Below are positions 45,347 through 54,739 of a DNA stretch of 64,000 bases, in pieces (within the stretch, counting starts at the first letter, position 1; every line of letters begins with the position of its first letter). The notes below the pieces were generated by a model. It made no database searches and had not been told where the DNA came from. It worked only from the letters and a program-made list of their open reading frames with translations. A program made the position numbers and the translations under genes. The stretch spans positions 1-64,000 of the forward strand of contig DAWERM010000001.1 in NCBI GenBank assembly GCA_043390165.1, in the 5' to 3' direction. This stretch comes from Azoamicus viridis. Its GTDB lineage: Bacteria > Pseudomonadota > Gammaproteobacteria > UBA6186 > Azoamicaceae.

Positions 45347-45646
45347 ATGGAATCTTCAATTCAGATAGCTCAGGTTGTAGGTAATTTGCAAGGTATGACA
45401 ATGTTGTCAGTTGCTATATTAATAGGTGCTGGTGCTTTGGGTACAGCAATAGGTTTTGGTTTATTAGGTGGAAGATTTTTAGAAGGTGCTGCTAGACAAC
45501 CTGAAATGATTCCACAATTGCAGGTTAAGTTGTTTATTGTTGCTGGGTTGTTAGATGCTATATCTATGATAGGCATTGGTATAGCTTTATTTTTTACTTT
45601 TGCAAATCCTTTCATGGTATCTTTGGAAAGTTATTTTCCAAAATAA
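45347..45646 (+). CDS. atpE: ATP synthase subunit c
   Basis: The c-ring proteolipid. Two hydrophobic helices flank the polar loop GRFLEGAARQPEMIPQL (conserved RQP). The second helix, IVAGLLDAISMIGIGIALFF, carries the carboxylate (D in LLDAI) and has no sodium-type glutamine pattern, so proton coupling is expected. At 99 aa it is longer than E. coli (79), with an N-terminal extension of about 12-15 residues. A strong SD, agggggaa, precedes the ATG. Confidence 0.96.
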   Translation: MESSIQIAQVVGNLQGMTMLSVAILIGAGALGTAIGFGLLGGRFLEGAARQPEMIPQLQVKLFIVAGLLDAISMIGIGIALFFTFANPFMVSLESYFPK

Positions 45647-45674
45647 ATATTAATTTAAATAGGAGGATTAATAG

Positions 45675-46145
45675 GTGAATATTAACGCTACCTTGCTAGG
45701 GCAAATGATAACTTTTGCTGTTTTTGTTATTTTTACTCTTAAGATTGTTTGGCCTATTATAAAATCAGCTATTGATAATAGGGAAAAGAAAATATTGGAA
45801 GGTTTAGAAGCTGGCAAGAAGGGTCATGAAAAATTAAGACAAGCTGAAGATGAGTCTAGGGTTTATTTAAAAAATGCAAAAACTCAATGCGATGAGATAA
45901 TTTCAAAAGCAAATGTACAAGCTAATAAGATTATTGATGGAGCTCGTGTTAATGCTGAAGATGAACGTAAGGAAATTATTAGTTCTGGCTATAAACAAAT
46001 TGAACAGGAAGTTAATAAAGTTAAGTTGGAATTACAAAAAAAAGTAGCAGAATTAATAATTAGCGGTGCAGAAAAAGTTTTGATTAAAAGTATCAATTCT
46101 AAAGATCATGCTGGTATATTAGATAAATTTGTTAAAAAGCTATAA
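45675..46145 (+). CDS. atpF: ATP synthase subunit b
   Basis: The peripheral-stalk subunit. One N-terminal membrane helix (MNINATLLGQMITFAVFVIF) is followed by a long charged coiled coil to residue 156, the E. coli length, ending in AELIISGAEKVLIKSI. The start is GTG at 45675, preceded by aggagg at 45661-45666. Confidence 0.95.
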   Translation: MNINATLLGQMITFAVFVIFTLKIVWPIIKSAIDNREKKILEGLEAGKKGHEKLRQAEDESRVYLKNAKTQCDEIISKANVQANKIIDGARVNAEDERKEIISSGYKQIEQEVNKVKLELQKKVAELIISGAEKVLIKSINSKDHAGILDKFVKKL

Positions 46146-46163
46146 GCAAATATAGGAAGATGT

Positions 46164-46718
46164 ATGTCTGAGAATATAACAATAGCACGGCCTTATGCGA
46201 AGGCTGTGTTTAATATAGCTGATAACAGTGGAATGTTAAATGAATGGGAAAAGGTTTTGTTTTCTTTATCTGTAATAGCAGAACAAGAAGATGTAGGATA
46301 TTTTTTAAAAAATAGAACAATTAGTCATCATGATAAATGTTTAGTGATAGTTGATTCTTTAAGAGTTTATCATTCTTTCAATAAAACTATACAAGATATA
46401 TGTGTTAATTTTATCGAAATATTATCTTATTATGATAGACTACTATGTTTTAGAGAGATTTATTGTTTATATAAAGATTATATGAATTTTAAATTATTGC
46501 GTGTTGATGCGATAATTAAAGTAGCATTTGTATTAAGTAGTGAGCAAAAGGAAGTTATTGTTGATTGTTTATCTAAACGTTTTGAAAGACATGTTTCTGC
46601 ATTATTTCTTGTTGATGAAAAGTTATTAGGTGGTGTTTTGGTAAAAGTAGGAGATTGCGTTTTGGATGCTTCTGTTATTGGTAATTTAATTCATTTGCGT
46701 GCAAAAATTGCGGTATAG
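46164..46718 (+). CDS. atpH: ATP synthase subunit delta
   Basis: Links F1 to the stalk. The 184-residue protein starts with the typical ITIARPYAKAVFNIA and ends in LFLVDEKLLGGVLVKVGDCV and LDASVIGNLIHLRA, which match the delta C-terminal domain. The middle helices are poorly conserved. SD aggaaga precedes the ATG. Confidence 0.94.
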   Translation: MSENITIARPYAKAVFNIADNSGMLNEWEKVLFSLSVIAEQEDVGYFLKNRTISHHDKCLVIVDSLRVYHSFNKTIQDICVNFIEILSYYDRLLCFREIYCLYKDYMNFKLLRVDAIIKVAFVLSSEQKEVIVDCLSKRFERHVSALFLVDEKLLGGVLVKVGDCVLDASVIGNLIHLRAKIAV

Positions 46719-46752
46719 CTTTTTTAGAAAAGGTAAGTTTTAATAGATATTA

Positions 46753-48330
46753 ATGGGTAAAAAAAATATGGCTAAAGTTTCATTAAAAGCTTCTGAGATA
46801 AGTGATTTAATACGTGAGCGTATAGAAAAATTTGATAGTGGGGTTATAGCTAAGAATGAAGGTAAAATAGTAAGTTTATTAGATGGAATAGTACGTGTAT
46901 ATGGGTTGAGCGAAGCTCAATATGGGGAAAGATTAGCTTTTGAAACAGGTGATTTTGGTATTGCTTTAAATTTGGAACGAGATTCTGTTGGAGCTGTTGT
47001 TTTGGGTAGTGATAGCAGATTAGCTGAGGGGCAATCTGTTCGTTGTACTGGTGAGGTGCTTAGTGTTCCTGTTGGTAGTGAATTATTAGGTAGAGTTGTT
47101 AATTCTTTAGGTACTCCTGTAGATGGCATGGGTCCTTTAAAAACAACATTGACGTCTCCTATAGAAAAAGTAGCTCCAGGTGTTATTTGGAGAAGATCTG
47201 TTGGTGTTTCTTTGGCTACTGGATTGAAAGCTGTGGATTCTATGGTGCCAATTGGAAGAGGGCAACGTGAATTAATAATAGGTGATCGTCAGACAGGAAA
47301 AACATCAATAGCTATTGATGCTATAATTAATCAAAAAGGTACTGGAGTAAAATGTATTTATGTAGCTATAGGTCAGAAGGCTTCATCAATTGCTAGTGTT
47401 GTGAGAAAGTTGGAGGAGTTTGGAGCGATGAAGCATACGATAGTTGTCGCAGCTACAGCTAGTGAATCTGCTGCATTGCAATATGTTGCTCCGTATAGCG
47501 CTTGTGCAATGGGAGAATATTTTAGGGATAGAGGAGAAGATGCTTTAATTATATATGATGATTTAACTAAACAAGCATGGGCATATAGGCAAATTTCTTT
47601 ATTATTACGCAGACCTCCAGGAAGAGAAGCATATCCAGGTGATGTGTTTTATTTACATTCTAGATTATTAGAAAGGGCATCTAGGGTAAACGAAGAGTAT
47701 GTTGAACGTTATACTGATGGGAAGGTTAAAGGAAAAACAGGATCATTAACGGCATTGCCAATAATAGAAACGCAAGCTGGTGATGTTTCAGCATTTGTTC
47801 CCACAAATGTTATATCTATTACAGATGGGCAGATATTTTTAGAAACTGATTTATTTAATGCAGGTATAAGGCCAGCTATTAATGCTGGATTGTCTGTTTC
47901 TAGAGTAGGTGGTGCTGCACAAACTAAAATAATTAAAAAATTAGGTGGTGGTATACGTTTAGCGCTTGCTCAATATAGAGAGTTAGCAGCTTTTGCTCAG
48001 TTTGCATCAGATTTAGATGAAACTACAAGAAGACAATTAGATAGAGGCAAGCGAGTAACAGAGATGATGAAGCAGAAGCAATATAGTCCATTGTCAGTTG
48101 CTGAAATTGCTATTTCATTATTTGCTGTTGAAAAAGGTTATTTTGATGATATTTCTATAAATAATATAGTTAGTTATGAAAAGGACATGCATGGATTTAT
48201 TAGAAATGATGTAGAACTAAAAAATTTGTTAGATGAGATTAATAAATATTGTGATTATAATGATGATATAGAGAAAAAATTGCATTTGGCTCTTAACGAG
48301 TTTAAGAAATTTAAAAAATTAAGTAGTTGA
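46753..48330 (+). CDS. atpA: ATP synthase subunit alpha
   Basis: Non-catalytic F1 subunit. Walker A is GDRQTGKTSIAIDAI. The KAVDSMVPIGRGQRELIIG, LIIYDDLTKQAWAYRQISLL and RRPPGREAYPGDVFYLHSRL blocks and the ATP-synthase signature PAINAGLSVSRVGGAAQ are conserved. 525 aa from the ATG at 46753; an ATG at 46768 would give five fewer and is as plausible (E. coli 513). Confidence 0.97.
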   Translation: MGKKNMAKVSLKASEISDLIRERIEKFDSGVIAKNEGKIVSLLDGIVRVYGLSEAQYGERLAFETGDFGIALNLERDSVGAVVLGSDSRLAEGQSVRCTGEVLSVPVGSELLGRVVNSLGTPVDGMGPLKTTLTSPIEKVAPGVIWRRSVGVSLATGLKAVDSMVPIGRGQRELIIGDRQTGKTSIAIDAIINQKGTGVKCIYVAIGQKASSIASVVRKLEEFGAMKHTIVVAATASESAALQYVAPYSACAMGEYFRDRGEDALIIYDDLTKQAWAYRQISLLLRRPPGREAYPGDVFYLHSRLLERASRVNEEYVERYTDGKVKGKTGSLTALPIIETQAGDVSAFVPTNVISITDGQIFLETDLFNAGIRPAINAGLSVSRVGGAAQTKIIKKLGGGIRLALAQYRELAAFAQFASDLDETTRRQLDRGKRVTEMMKQKQYSPLSVAEIAISLFAVEKGYFDDISINNIVSYEKDMHGFIRNDVELKNLLDEINKYCDYNDDIEKKLHLALNEFKKFKKLSS

Positions 48331-48345
48331 TAAAAGGTTTTATTG

Positions 48346-49215
48346 ATGAGCGGTGCTAAAGAAATAAGAGTTAAGATAAAAAGTATTCAGAATACTAGAA
48401 AAATTACAAAAGCAATGGAGATGGTAGCAGCTAGTAAGATGAAGAAAGTTCAGGAAGTTATGTTTCGTTCTAGACCTTATTCAGAAAAAATAAGAGATGT
48501 TATAAAAAATGTGGGTGAAGGTGTTCTTGAGTACAAACATCCATTTGTTATAACTAGAGATCAAAAAAACATAGGTGTGATTGTCATTTCAACCGACAAG
48601 GGGTTATGTGGAGGGTTGAATGTAAATCTTTTTAAATTTTTTATGAATCAAATTATTGATTTAAAGAATAAAGGCGTTGGAATAAAAGCTGCTATTGTAG
48701 GTAAAAAGGCTGAGCTATTTTTTAAAAGGATTGGATTAGATGTTATAGGTAGCGTAACTAATTTAGGTGATAAGCCTAGAGTTTCTGATTTACTTGGTAT
48801 AATAAAAATTATTGTTGATCTTTATGTTAATAAAAAAATAGATACCGTCTATTTATTGTATAACAAATTTAAAAATACGATGACGCAGATTCCTATTTTT
48901 GAAAGAATAATACCTATTAAAGATGATATTTTTAGCAATAGTAATAAAAGTAGGAAATTATGGGATTATTTATATGAGCCTGAGCCTGAAAAGTTAATGG
49001 AACTTTTGATGAAAAGATATATAGAATCGTTGGTATATCAGTCTGTTGTGGAAAATATTGCATGTGAGCAAGCAGCAAGAATGGTTGCCATGAAGAGTGC
49101 ATCTGATAATGCAGGCGATCTTATAACCGAGCTTAAGTTAAAATACAATAAAACTAGACAGGCATCTATTACACAAGAATTGTCAGAGATAGTTGCAGGT
49201 GCAGAAGCTGTTTAA
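48346..49215 (+). CDS. atpG: ATP synthase subunit gamma
   Basis: The rotating central shaft. The 289-residue protein starts with GAKEIRVKIKSIQNTRKITK and AMEMVAASKMKK, has VISTDKGLCGGLNVNLFK, and ends in the conserved ARMVAMKSASDNAGDLITEL and YNKTRQASITQELSEIVAGA. I use ATG 48346 with aaagg 9 bases upstream; an in-frame TTG lies one codon earlier. Confidence 0.97.
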   Translation: MSGAKEIRVKIKSIQNTRKITKAMEMVAASKMKKVQEVMFRSRPYSEKIRDVIKNVGEGVLEYKHPFVITRDQKNIGVIVISTDKGLCGGLNVNLFKFFMNQIIDLKNKGVGIKAAIVGKKAELFFKRIGLDVIGSVTNLGDKPRVSDLLGIIKIIVDLYVNKKIDTVYLLYNKFKNTMTQIPIFERIIPIKDDIFSNSNKSRKLWDYLYEPEPEKLMELLMKRYIESLVYQSVVENIACEQAARMVAMKSASDNAGDLITELKLKYNKTRQASITQELSEIVAGAEAV

Positions 49216-49241
49216 TTTTTTAAATATGAGGTTTTTATTAC

Positions 49242-50633
49242 ATGAATACTACTGGTAAAATAGTTCAAATAATTGGAGCTGTTATTGATGTCGAGTTTCA
49301 TAGAGATTCTGTTCCGAAAGTTTATGATGCTTTGATTGTTAAAGATACTAATTTAGTATTGGAAGTTCAGCAGCAATTAGGGGATGGGGTTATTCGTTCT
49401 ATAGCGATGGGATCATCTGAAGGATTAAGAAGAGGATTAGTGGTTGAAAATACTTTTTCACCTATTAAAGTGCCTGTAGGGAAGGCAACTTTGGGAAGAA
49501 TTATGGATGTTTTAGGTAGACCTATAGATGAATGTGGAAATATAGATGCCAAAGAGTTTATGCCTATTCATAGAAGTGCTCCTACGTTTGAAGAGTTAGC
49601 TGGAAGTGATGAGTTATTAGAGACAGGGATTAAAGTTATAGATCTTGTTTGCCCTTTTGCTAAAGGTGGAAAAGTTGGATTATTTGGAGGAGCTGGTGTA
49701 GGAAAGACTGTTAATATGATGGAGTTGATAAGAAATATAGCTATAGAGCATAGTGGATTTTCTGTTTTTGCAGGAGTAGGAGAAAGAACTAGAGAGGGAA
49801 ATGATTTTTATCATGAGATGAAAGATTCAAATGTTTTGGATAAAGTAGCTTTAGTTTATGGTCAAATGAATGAGCCTCCAGGAAATAGATTACGTGTAGG
49901 TTTAACTGGATTAACGATGGCTGAAAAGTTCAGAGATGAAGGTAGTGATGTTTTATTATTTATTGATAATATATATAGATATACATTAGCTGGAACTGAA
50001 GTTTCTGCATTATTAGGAAGAATGCCTTCTGCAGTAGGGTATCAGCCTACATTAGCATTAGAAATGGGAGTTTTACAAGAAAGAATAACGTCTACAAAAA
50101 CAGGTTCTATTACTTCAATTCAGGCAATTTATGTTCCTGCTGATGATTTGACTGATCCGTCTCCAGCTACAACTTTTGCTCATTTAGATGCTACAATTGT
50201 TTTATCTAGGCAAATAGCAGAATTGGGTATATATCCTGCTGTTGATCCTTTAGATTCTACTTCTAGACAATTAGATCCTCAAATTGTTGGACAAGAGCAT
50301 TATGATGTTGCACAAGCTGTTCAGAATGTTTTGCAAAGACATAAAGAATTAAAGGATATTATTGCTATATTAGGTATGGATGAATTAGCAGATGAAGATA
50401 AGCTTATAGTAAACAGAGCTAGGAAAATACAAAGATTCTTATCTCAACCATTTTTTGTAGCAGAAGTGTTTACAGGATCATCTGGAAAGTATGTTCCATT
50501 AAAAGAAACTATAGCTGGTTTTAAAGGAATTATTGAAGGTAAGTATGATTCATTGCCTGAACAAGCATTTTATATGGTTGGAAATATTGATGAAGTTATA
50601 GAAAAAGCTAGCAAGCTTTCTAAAGAGAAATAA
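49242..50633 (+). CDS. atpD: ATP synthase subunit beta
   Basis: The catalytic F1 subunit. Walker A is GGAGVGKTVNMMELI, the catalytic glutamate lies in GVGERTREGNDFYHEM, and LLFIDNIYRYTLAGTEVSAL then LLGRMPSAVGYQPTLA is Walker B and the DELSEED-side region. The signature PAVDPLDSTS and the DELADEDKLIVNRARKIQRF segment are intact. 463 aa (E. coli 460). IYRY replaces the usual IFRF in Walker B. Confidence 0.98.
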   Translation: MNTTGKIVQIIGAVIDVEFHRDSVPKVYDALIVKDTNLVLEVQQQLGDGVIRSIAMGSSEGLRRGLVVENTFSPIKVPVGKATLGRIMDVLGRPIDECGNIDAKEFMPIHRSAPTFEELAGSDELLETGIKVIDLVCPFAKGGKVGLFGGAGVGKTVNMMELIRNIAIEHSGFSVFAGVGERTREGNDFYHEMKDSNVLDKVALVYGQMNEPPGNRLRVGLTGLTMAEKFRDEGSDVLLFIDNIYRYTLAGTEVSALLGRMPSAVGYQPTLALEMGVLQERITSTKTGSITSIQAIYVPADDLTDPSPATTFAHLDATIVLSRQIAELGIYPAVDPLDSTSRQLDPQIVGQEHYDVAQAVQNVLQRHKELKDIIAILGMDELADEDKLIVNRARKIQRFLSQPFFVAEVFTGSSGKYVPLKETIAGFKGIIEGKYDSLPEQAFYMVGNIDEVIEKASKLSKEK

Positions 50634-50637
50634 TGTT

Positions 50638-51057
50638 ATGAGTAAATGTTTCCAATTAAATATAGTTACTACTGAAACTGAAATTTATTCAGGTCCATCC
50701 AGTAAATTGATAGTTACTGGTGTTTTGGGTGAATTAGAAGTTTTATATAATCATACTCCTTTTTTGACTTCATTAGCTATTGGACCTATATGGTTTGAGG
50801 ATGAATTTGGTAAGTTAATTTCTTATATAATGTTAGGCGGAATATTAGAAGTTCAACCTACTGTTTCTACAATACTTGGTGATTCTGTTATTAGAGCAGA
50901 AAATTTAGATGAAGCTGCAGCTATTGAAGCAAAGAATAATAGCGAAAGAGTTTTTTCTCAGAAAAAAGATAATATAGATTATGCTAAGGTTAAGAGTGAG
51001 CTAGCTATTGCTGCTGCACAATTGAGATTGATAAGGAAGCTGAGAGGTAGAAAATAG
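50638..51057 (+). CDS. atpC: ATP synthase subunit epsilon
   Basis: The regulatory epsilon subunit. The N-terminal beta-sandwich has LNIVTTETEIYSGPSSKLIV, GELEVLYNHTPFLTSLAIG, and LGGILEVQPTVSTILGDSVI; a C-terminal helical pair (about residues 90-139) follows. Length 139 aa equals E. coli. Last gene of the operon, beginning four bases after atpD. No convincing terminator hairpin is seen in the 109-bp gap to ffh. Confidence 0.95.
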   Translation: MSKCFQLNIVTTETEIYSGPSSKLIVTGVLGELEVLYNHTPFLTSLAIGPIWFEDEFGKLISYIMLGGILEVQPTVSTILGDSVIRAENLDEAAAIEAKNNSERVFSQKKDNIDYAKVKSELAIAAAQLRLIRKLRGRK

Positions 51058-51166
51058 TTTTGTTTGAGGATTTATTATTTTTTTTTTTACATGGATGTAC
51101 ATTTTTATATTTATTTTATAGTGATGTTGTTTTTTTTAAAATTTTGTTTATTTTTGAAAGATTTTT

Positions 51167-52525
51167 ATGCTTGAAGCTTTGACATTAAAATTAAGTAAGA
51201 TATTGTTAAATATATCTGGTAAATATAAATTAAGTGATTCGAATCTTAAAGATGTTTTAAAAGATGTTAGGAAATCGCTGATTGAAGCTGATGTATCTTG
51301 GGAAGTTGTTAAGTTTTTTATAAATAATGTAAAAGATAAAGCAATTGGAATGGAAGTCATTAACAAGATTTCTCCAAGTAATATTTTTATTAAGATAGTT
51401 TATGATGAATTAATAAATCTTCTTATTAAAAAAGATCCTGTGGAATTTATTAGTAATAGTTATTCTGTAGTTAAACCTGCTGTAATTTTGTTAATTGGAT
51501 TACAGGGAGTTGGTAAAACAACAACAGTTGTAAAGTTAGCTAGATGGATTAAACTTTCTATGAAAAAGTCAGTATCTGTTGTTAGTTGTGATATTTACAG
51601 ACCAGCTGCCATTGAGCAGCTTAGATTTTTGTCTAATCAAAATGATATTGATTGTTATAGTGAATCTGGATCTGATAATTTATTGAGTATTATAAGTGGT
51701 GCAGTTAATTATTTTAAGTATAAAGATTTTTTATTAGTTGATACTGCTGGTAGGTTACATATTGACGATTTTATGATGAATGAAATTAATAATATAAGTA
51801 ATGTTGTTTGTCCTACAGAAATATTGTTGGTTGTAGATAGTATGTCTGGACAGGATGCTTTAAAAAGTGCTAGAATGTTTAATGAGGTTGTTCCAATATC
51901 AGGTTTTATAGTAACAAAAATGGATAGTGATACTAGGGGTGGTGTGATTTTATCATTAAGCCATATTATGAAAAAACCTATAATATTTTTAGGAGTTGGA
52001 GAGAAAGTTGATGCATTTGAATATTTTTATCCTGAGAGACTTGTATCACGAATTTTAGGTATGGGGGATTTGACTGGGTTATTAGAAGATGTTACTAAGA
52101 ATTTAGATGAAAATAAAATTAAAGAATTTAATAAAAGAGTGGGTGAAAAAAGTGATTTAGATTTGAATGATTTTAGAGATCAGCTTTTACAGATGTTAAA
52201 GTTAGGTGGTTTGAAGGTTTTAGTAGATAAAATACCAGGTATGGCTGCTGTTTCGACTACTATAAAAGATAAAATTAGTGATAAAGATTTCTTGAAGATG
52301 ATTTCTATAATGAGTTCTATGACTATTAAAGAACGGAGGTTTCCTTTGTTGATAAATGGTTCGAGAAAGAGGCGTATTGCAAATGGTTCAGGAACTGATG
52401 TACAGTCAATTAATCGTTTGTTAAAGCAGTTTTTTATTATGCAAAAAATGTGGAGAAAACATTCAAATAAATCAAGTGTGATTGATTTGTTAAAAAATAA
52501 GTTATCATTTTTTAATAATGTCTAG
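51167..52525 (+). CDS. ffh: Signal recognition particle protein Ffh
   Basis: The SRP54 GTPase that targets inner-membrane proteins. The N domain has LKDVLKDVRKSLIEADVSWE; the G domain has GLQGVGKTTTVVKLA, CDIYRPAAIEQL, LLVDTAGRLHID and IVTKMDSDTRGG. The C-terminal M domain carries IPGMAAVS and RIANGSGTDVQSINRLLKQF, the RNA-binding SGT motif. 452 aa (E. coli 453). Retention fits the many membrane proteins encoded here. Confidence 0.97.
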   Translation: MLEALTLKLSKILLNISGKYKLSDSNLKDVLKDVRKSLIEADVSWEVVKFFINNVKDKAIGMEVINKISPSNIFIKIVYDELINLLIKKDPVEFISNSYSVVKPAVILLIGLQGVGKTTTVVKLARWIKLSMKKSVSVVSCDIYRPAAIEQLRFLSNQNDIDCYSESGSDNLLSIISGAVNYFKYKDFLLVDTAGRLHIDDFMMNEINNISNVVCPTEILLVVDSMSGQDALKSARMFNEVVPISGFIVTKMDSDTRGGVILSLSHIMKKPIIFLGVGEKVDAFEYFYPERLVSRILGMGDLTGLLEDVTKNLDENKIKEFNKRVGEKSDLDLNDFRDQLLQMLKLGGLKVLVDKIPGMAAVSTTIKDKISDKDFLKMISIMSSMTIKERRFPLLINGSRKRRIANGSGTDVQSINRLLKQFFIMQKMWRKHSNKSSVIDLLKNKLSFFNNV

Positions 52526-52604
52526 TATTTTTTTAGTTGAGAAATATGATATTATTTTTTTATAATTTTTGGTGTAAAATGTTTATTTTAGTTTTGAGTA
52601 TGTT

Positions 52605-53849
52605 ATGAAATTTAATTGCCATTTAGTGAAATTTTTTGTTTCTATTTTAATAATGGGAGAAATAGTGTTTAATTGTTTTAAATCATTTTTGAGGAATATA
52701 TTGATAATATCAATTTTTTCTTTTTCAATAAGCTTATTTGCTTATGATGAAGATAAAGAGTTTTTCTTTATTCCTAAAGGATATGTTCAATTTGATCACA
52801 TTTTTTGGAAGGGTGATAAAAGTGATGATTTTTTATCAGGTGCTTTATTAAAAAGTACTGATTTATTTGTTAAAGGGCATTTAAGTAATAGTTCCCTGAA
52901 TTATTTTGTGCATTTTAATTTTTTGAATACATCTTTAAAAAGTAATTTATCGCAGGCTTATGTGCAATATTCTACAGATGTTTGGTCGTTTAAGATTGGG
53001 CAAATCATTATTCCATTTGGATTGGAAAAAATAACAGATCCGTGCAATAGAGTATTTATGGAGTGTTCTTTGTTAAAAGGTGTTTTAGAAGATAAGTATT
53101 TTGGATTAAATGGGGAATATCGTTCTGATTTTTACGTATTATCAGCATCAATAGTTGTCCCTGATTTGGGAGATAGTTTTTCTAGAGCACAAGATAATAA
53201 GTATTCATTTTTGTTTAGGGGATATATAAATCCCATAAGAAACATAAATGCTATTTTACATTTAGGCTTTAATTATAGGTTGATAAAGAAACATATTGAA
53301 GAGATTAGTCCGCCATCTGTTGTTTCTTTTAGAGATGCTCCTTCTTTTAATTCTGTTAATTCTTTGTTAAATTCACATTCATCTGTTTTGCCTAGACATT
53401 ATACGTTAGGAGTAGAGCTTGCTGGTGTTTTAGGCCCGTTATTTTTACAATCTGAATATGTTAGAATTAAAGCTTCTTGGAGAGATTATGAAAAGGAAAC
53501 TTATTATAGTTGGTATATGCAGGTTTCTTGTATTTTGACTGGTGAACATCATTTGTATGATAGAGTGTCTGGATCTTTTTTAGATCCAAATCCACAATCT
53601 TCGTTTGGAGCATTTGAAATTTCTGTTAGATATAGCTATGTTAATTTATTAAATGAGTGTTCTTTATTAAGAGGGGTTAGCAATTATGATGGAGAAAAAG
53701 ATGCTTTTGTATTTGGCATAAATTGGATATTTAATAAAAGTTTAAAAATGCAGATAAATTATGCTTATGAAGATTTTAAGTACAGAGTATCTGAGTCTGA
53801 TAATAGGAAGGTTTCTGGTATTGGCTTGAGAATCCAATTTTTATTTTAA
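52605..53849 (+). CDS. OprO/OprP-type outer-membrane porin
   Basis: A predicted outer-membrane beta-barrel of the phosphate/pyrophosphate-selective porin family. Amphipathic strands alternate through the protein. QAYVQYSTDVWSFKIGQIIIPFGLEK and VSCILTGEHHLYDRVSGSF fit the family pattern, with a GAFEISVRYSYV strand before the end. The C-terminus GIGLRIQFLF is a typical barrel signal with final Phe. The signal peptide is SFLRNILIISIFSFSISLFA. The start is uncertain: ATG 52605, ATG 52653, or GTG 52665, which has a GGGAGA just upstream and gives the neatest signal peptide. It may let anions such as nitrate or dicarboxylates into the periplasm (inference). Confidence 0.8.
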   Translation: MKFNCHLVKFFVSILIMGEIVFNCFKSFLRNILIISIFSFSISLFAYDEDKEFFFIPKGYVQFDHIFWKGDKSDDFLSGALLKSTDLFVKGHLSNSSLNYFVHFNFLNTSLKSNLSQAYVQYSTDVWSFKIGQIIIPFGLEKITDPCNRVFMECSLLKGVLEDKYFGLNGEYRSDFYVLSASIVVPDLGDSFSRAQDNKYSFLFRGYINPIRNINAILHLGFNYRLIKKHIEEISPPSVVSFRDAPSFNSVNSLLNSHSSVLPRHYTLGVELAGVLGPLFLQSEYVRIKASWRDYEKETYYSWYMQVSCILTGEHHLYDRVSGSFLDPNPQSSFGAFEISVRYSYVNLLNECSLLRGVSNYDGEKDAFVFGINWIFNKSLKMQINYAYEDFKYRVSESDNRKVSGIGLRIQFLF

Positions 53850-53932
53850 TTTATTATAACACTAAATTAATTTATTATTTTATGGTTGATATGTTTTTAG
53901 TTTTTCGTTTATTTATAATCTAAGGTATATTT

Positions 53933-54562
53933 GTGATTTTTTTTGTGAAAGTTAATAAAATAGTTTATTATCATGTTTTAATTTTTGTATTTTTATTAGT
54001 AAGTTCTTTGTATTGTATAGCAGAGCCTGATATTGTTAATAGGTGCGTTACTTGTCATACTATTACAGGTAACAGCTCGGTTGCTATGTGGCCTAAAATA
54101 GCAGAGCAACATTCTGATTATATGTTTAAACAGCTGATTGAATTTAAAAAGGGGAAAAATGGAGATAGGTTCGATCCAACAATGTTCGGTATGTTACAGG
54201 GTATAAACGAAGCTGATTTGTACGTTTTATCAGAGTATTTTTCTAAACAGGTAGTTTCTAAAAGTATAATTAAAGTAAGTAAAGAAGAATATACGTATGG
54301 AAAAAATATTTATTTGTTTGGAGATAGAGATAATAAAGTTGTAGGATGTGTTGGTTGTCATGGCTTAGATGGTACTGGAAATAAATTAGCAAAATATCCT
54401 TCATTAAAGTGGCAGCATAAAGATTATATAGTTATTCAATTGAAAAAATTTAAATCAGGAGAAAGATCTAATGATTTGAATGGTATAATGAGGGATGTAA
54501 CAGCAGATATGACAGATGAACAAATACAAGCAGTTGCATCTTATTTGTCTGTAGTTGAGTAA
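53933..54562 (+). CDS. Cytochrome c4-type di-haem cytochrome c
   Basis: A periplasmic electron carrier of 209 aa with a signal segment (residues 9-30) and two class I haem domains. The first CVTCHT site is at C38/C41/H42, the second CVGCHG near residue 132. Each domain has the later methionine ligand region (DPTMFGMLQGI and LNGIMRDVTADM). The repeated PKIAEQHSDYMFKQLIEFKK and PSLKWQHKDYIVIQLKKFKS halves identify cytochrome c4. It usually carries electrons from bc1-type complexes to oxidases or denitrification enzymes. Start is GTG at 53933 with aagg 7 bases upstream. Confidence 0.93.
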   Translation: MIFFVKVNKIVYYHVLIFVFLLVSSLYCIAEPDIVNRCVTCHTITGNSSVAMWPKIAEQHSDYMFKQLIEFKKGKNGDRFDPTMFGMLQGINEADLYVLSEYFSKQVVSKSIIKVSKEEYTYGKNIYLFGDRDNKVVGCVGCHGLDGTGNKLAKYPSLKWQHKDYIVIQLKKFKSGERSNDLNGIMRDVTADMTDEQIQAVASYLSVVE

Positions 54563-54693
54563 TTTTTATTTTAATAAGATGTGGTTAAGGTTTTTGTTTT
54601 TGGGTTTTTAACTTTTATATTTTTAATTTATAATATAGTATCTAGTGTTTGTTTTGATGTGGCTATTATATATTGATTTTTATGTATTTTTAA

Positions 54694-54705
54694 AGTAAGC
54701 TTACT
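54694..54705. promoter_or_regulatory. 12-bp perfect palindrome upstream of the nar cluster
   Basis: The sequence agtaagcttact is a perfect dyad centred about 40 bases before the first narK start, in the 177-bp gap after cytochrome c4. It does not match the FNR or NarL consensus. It may be an operator or chance; no other dyad of this length was noticed in the gap. Confidence 0.3.
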
Positions 54706-54739
54706 GGAAATTTTATTTGAAGGAATAGGAGAAAAATGT

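Noticed and set aside
51058..51166. Terminator of the atp operon
   Set aside because: Only a five-base stem (tacat/atgta) with a two-base loop was found, too weak to support a call.
52605..53849. Generic OmpA or trimeric porin
   Set aside because: The TGEHHLYDRVSGSF segment and overall layout fit OprO/OprP, and no OmpA-like periplasmic domain is present.
54563..54739. FNR box in front of narK
   Set aside because: ttgat occurs but without the partner atcaa at the right spacing.
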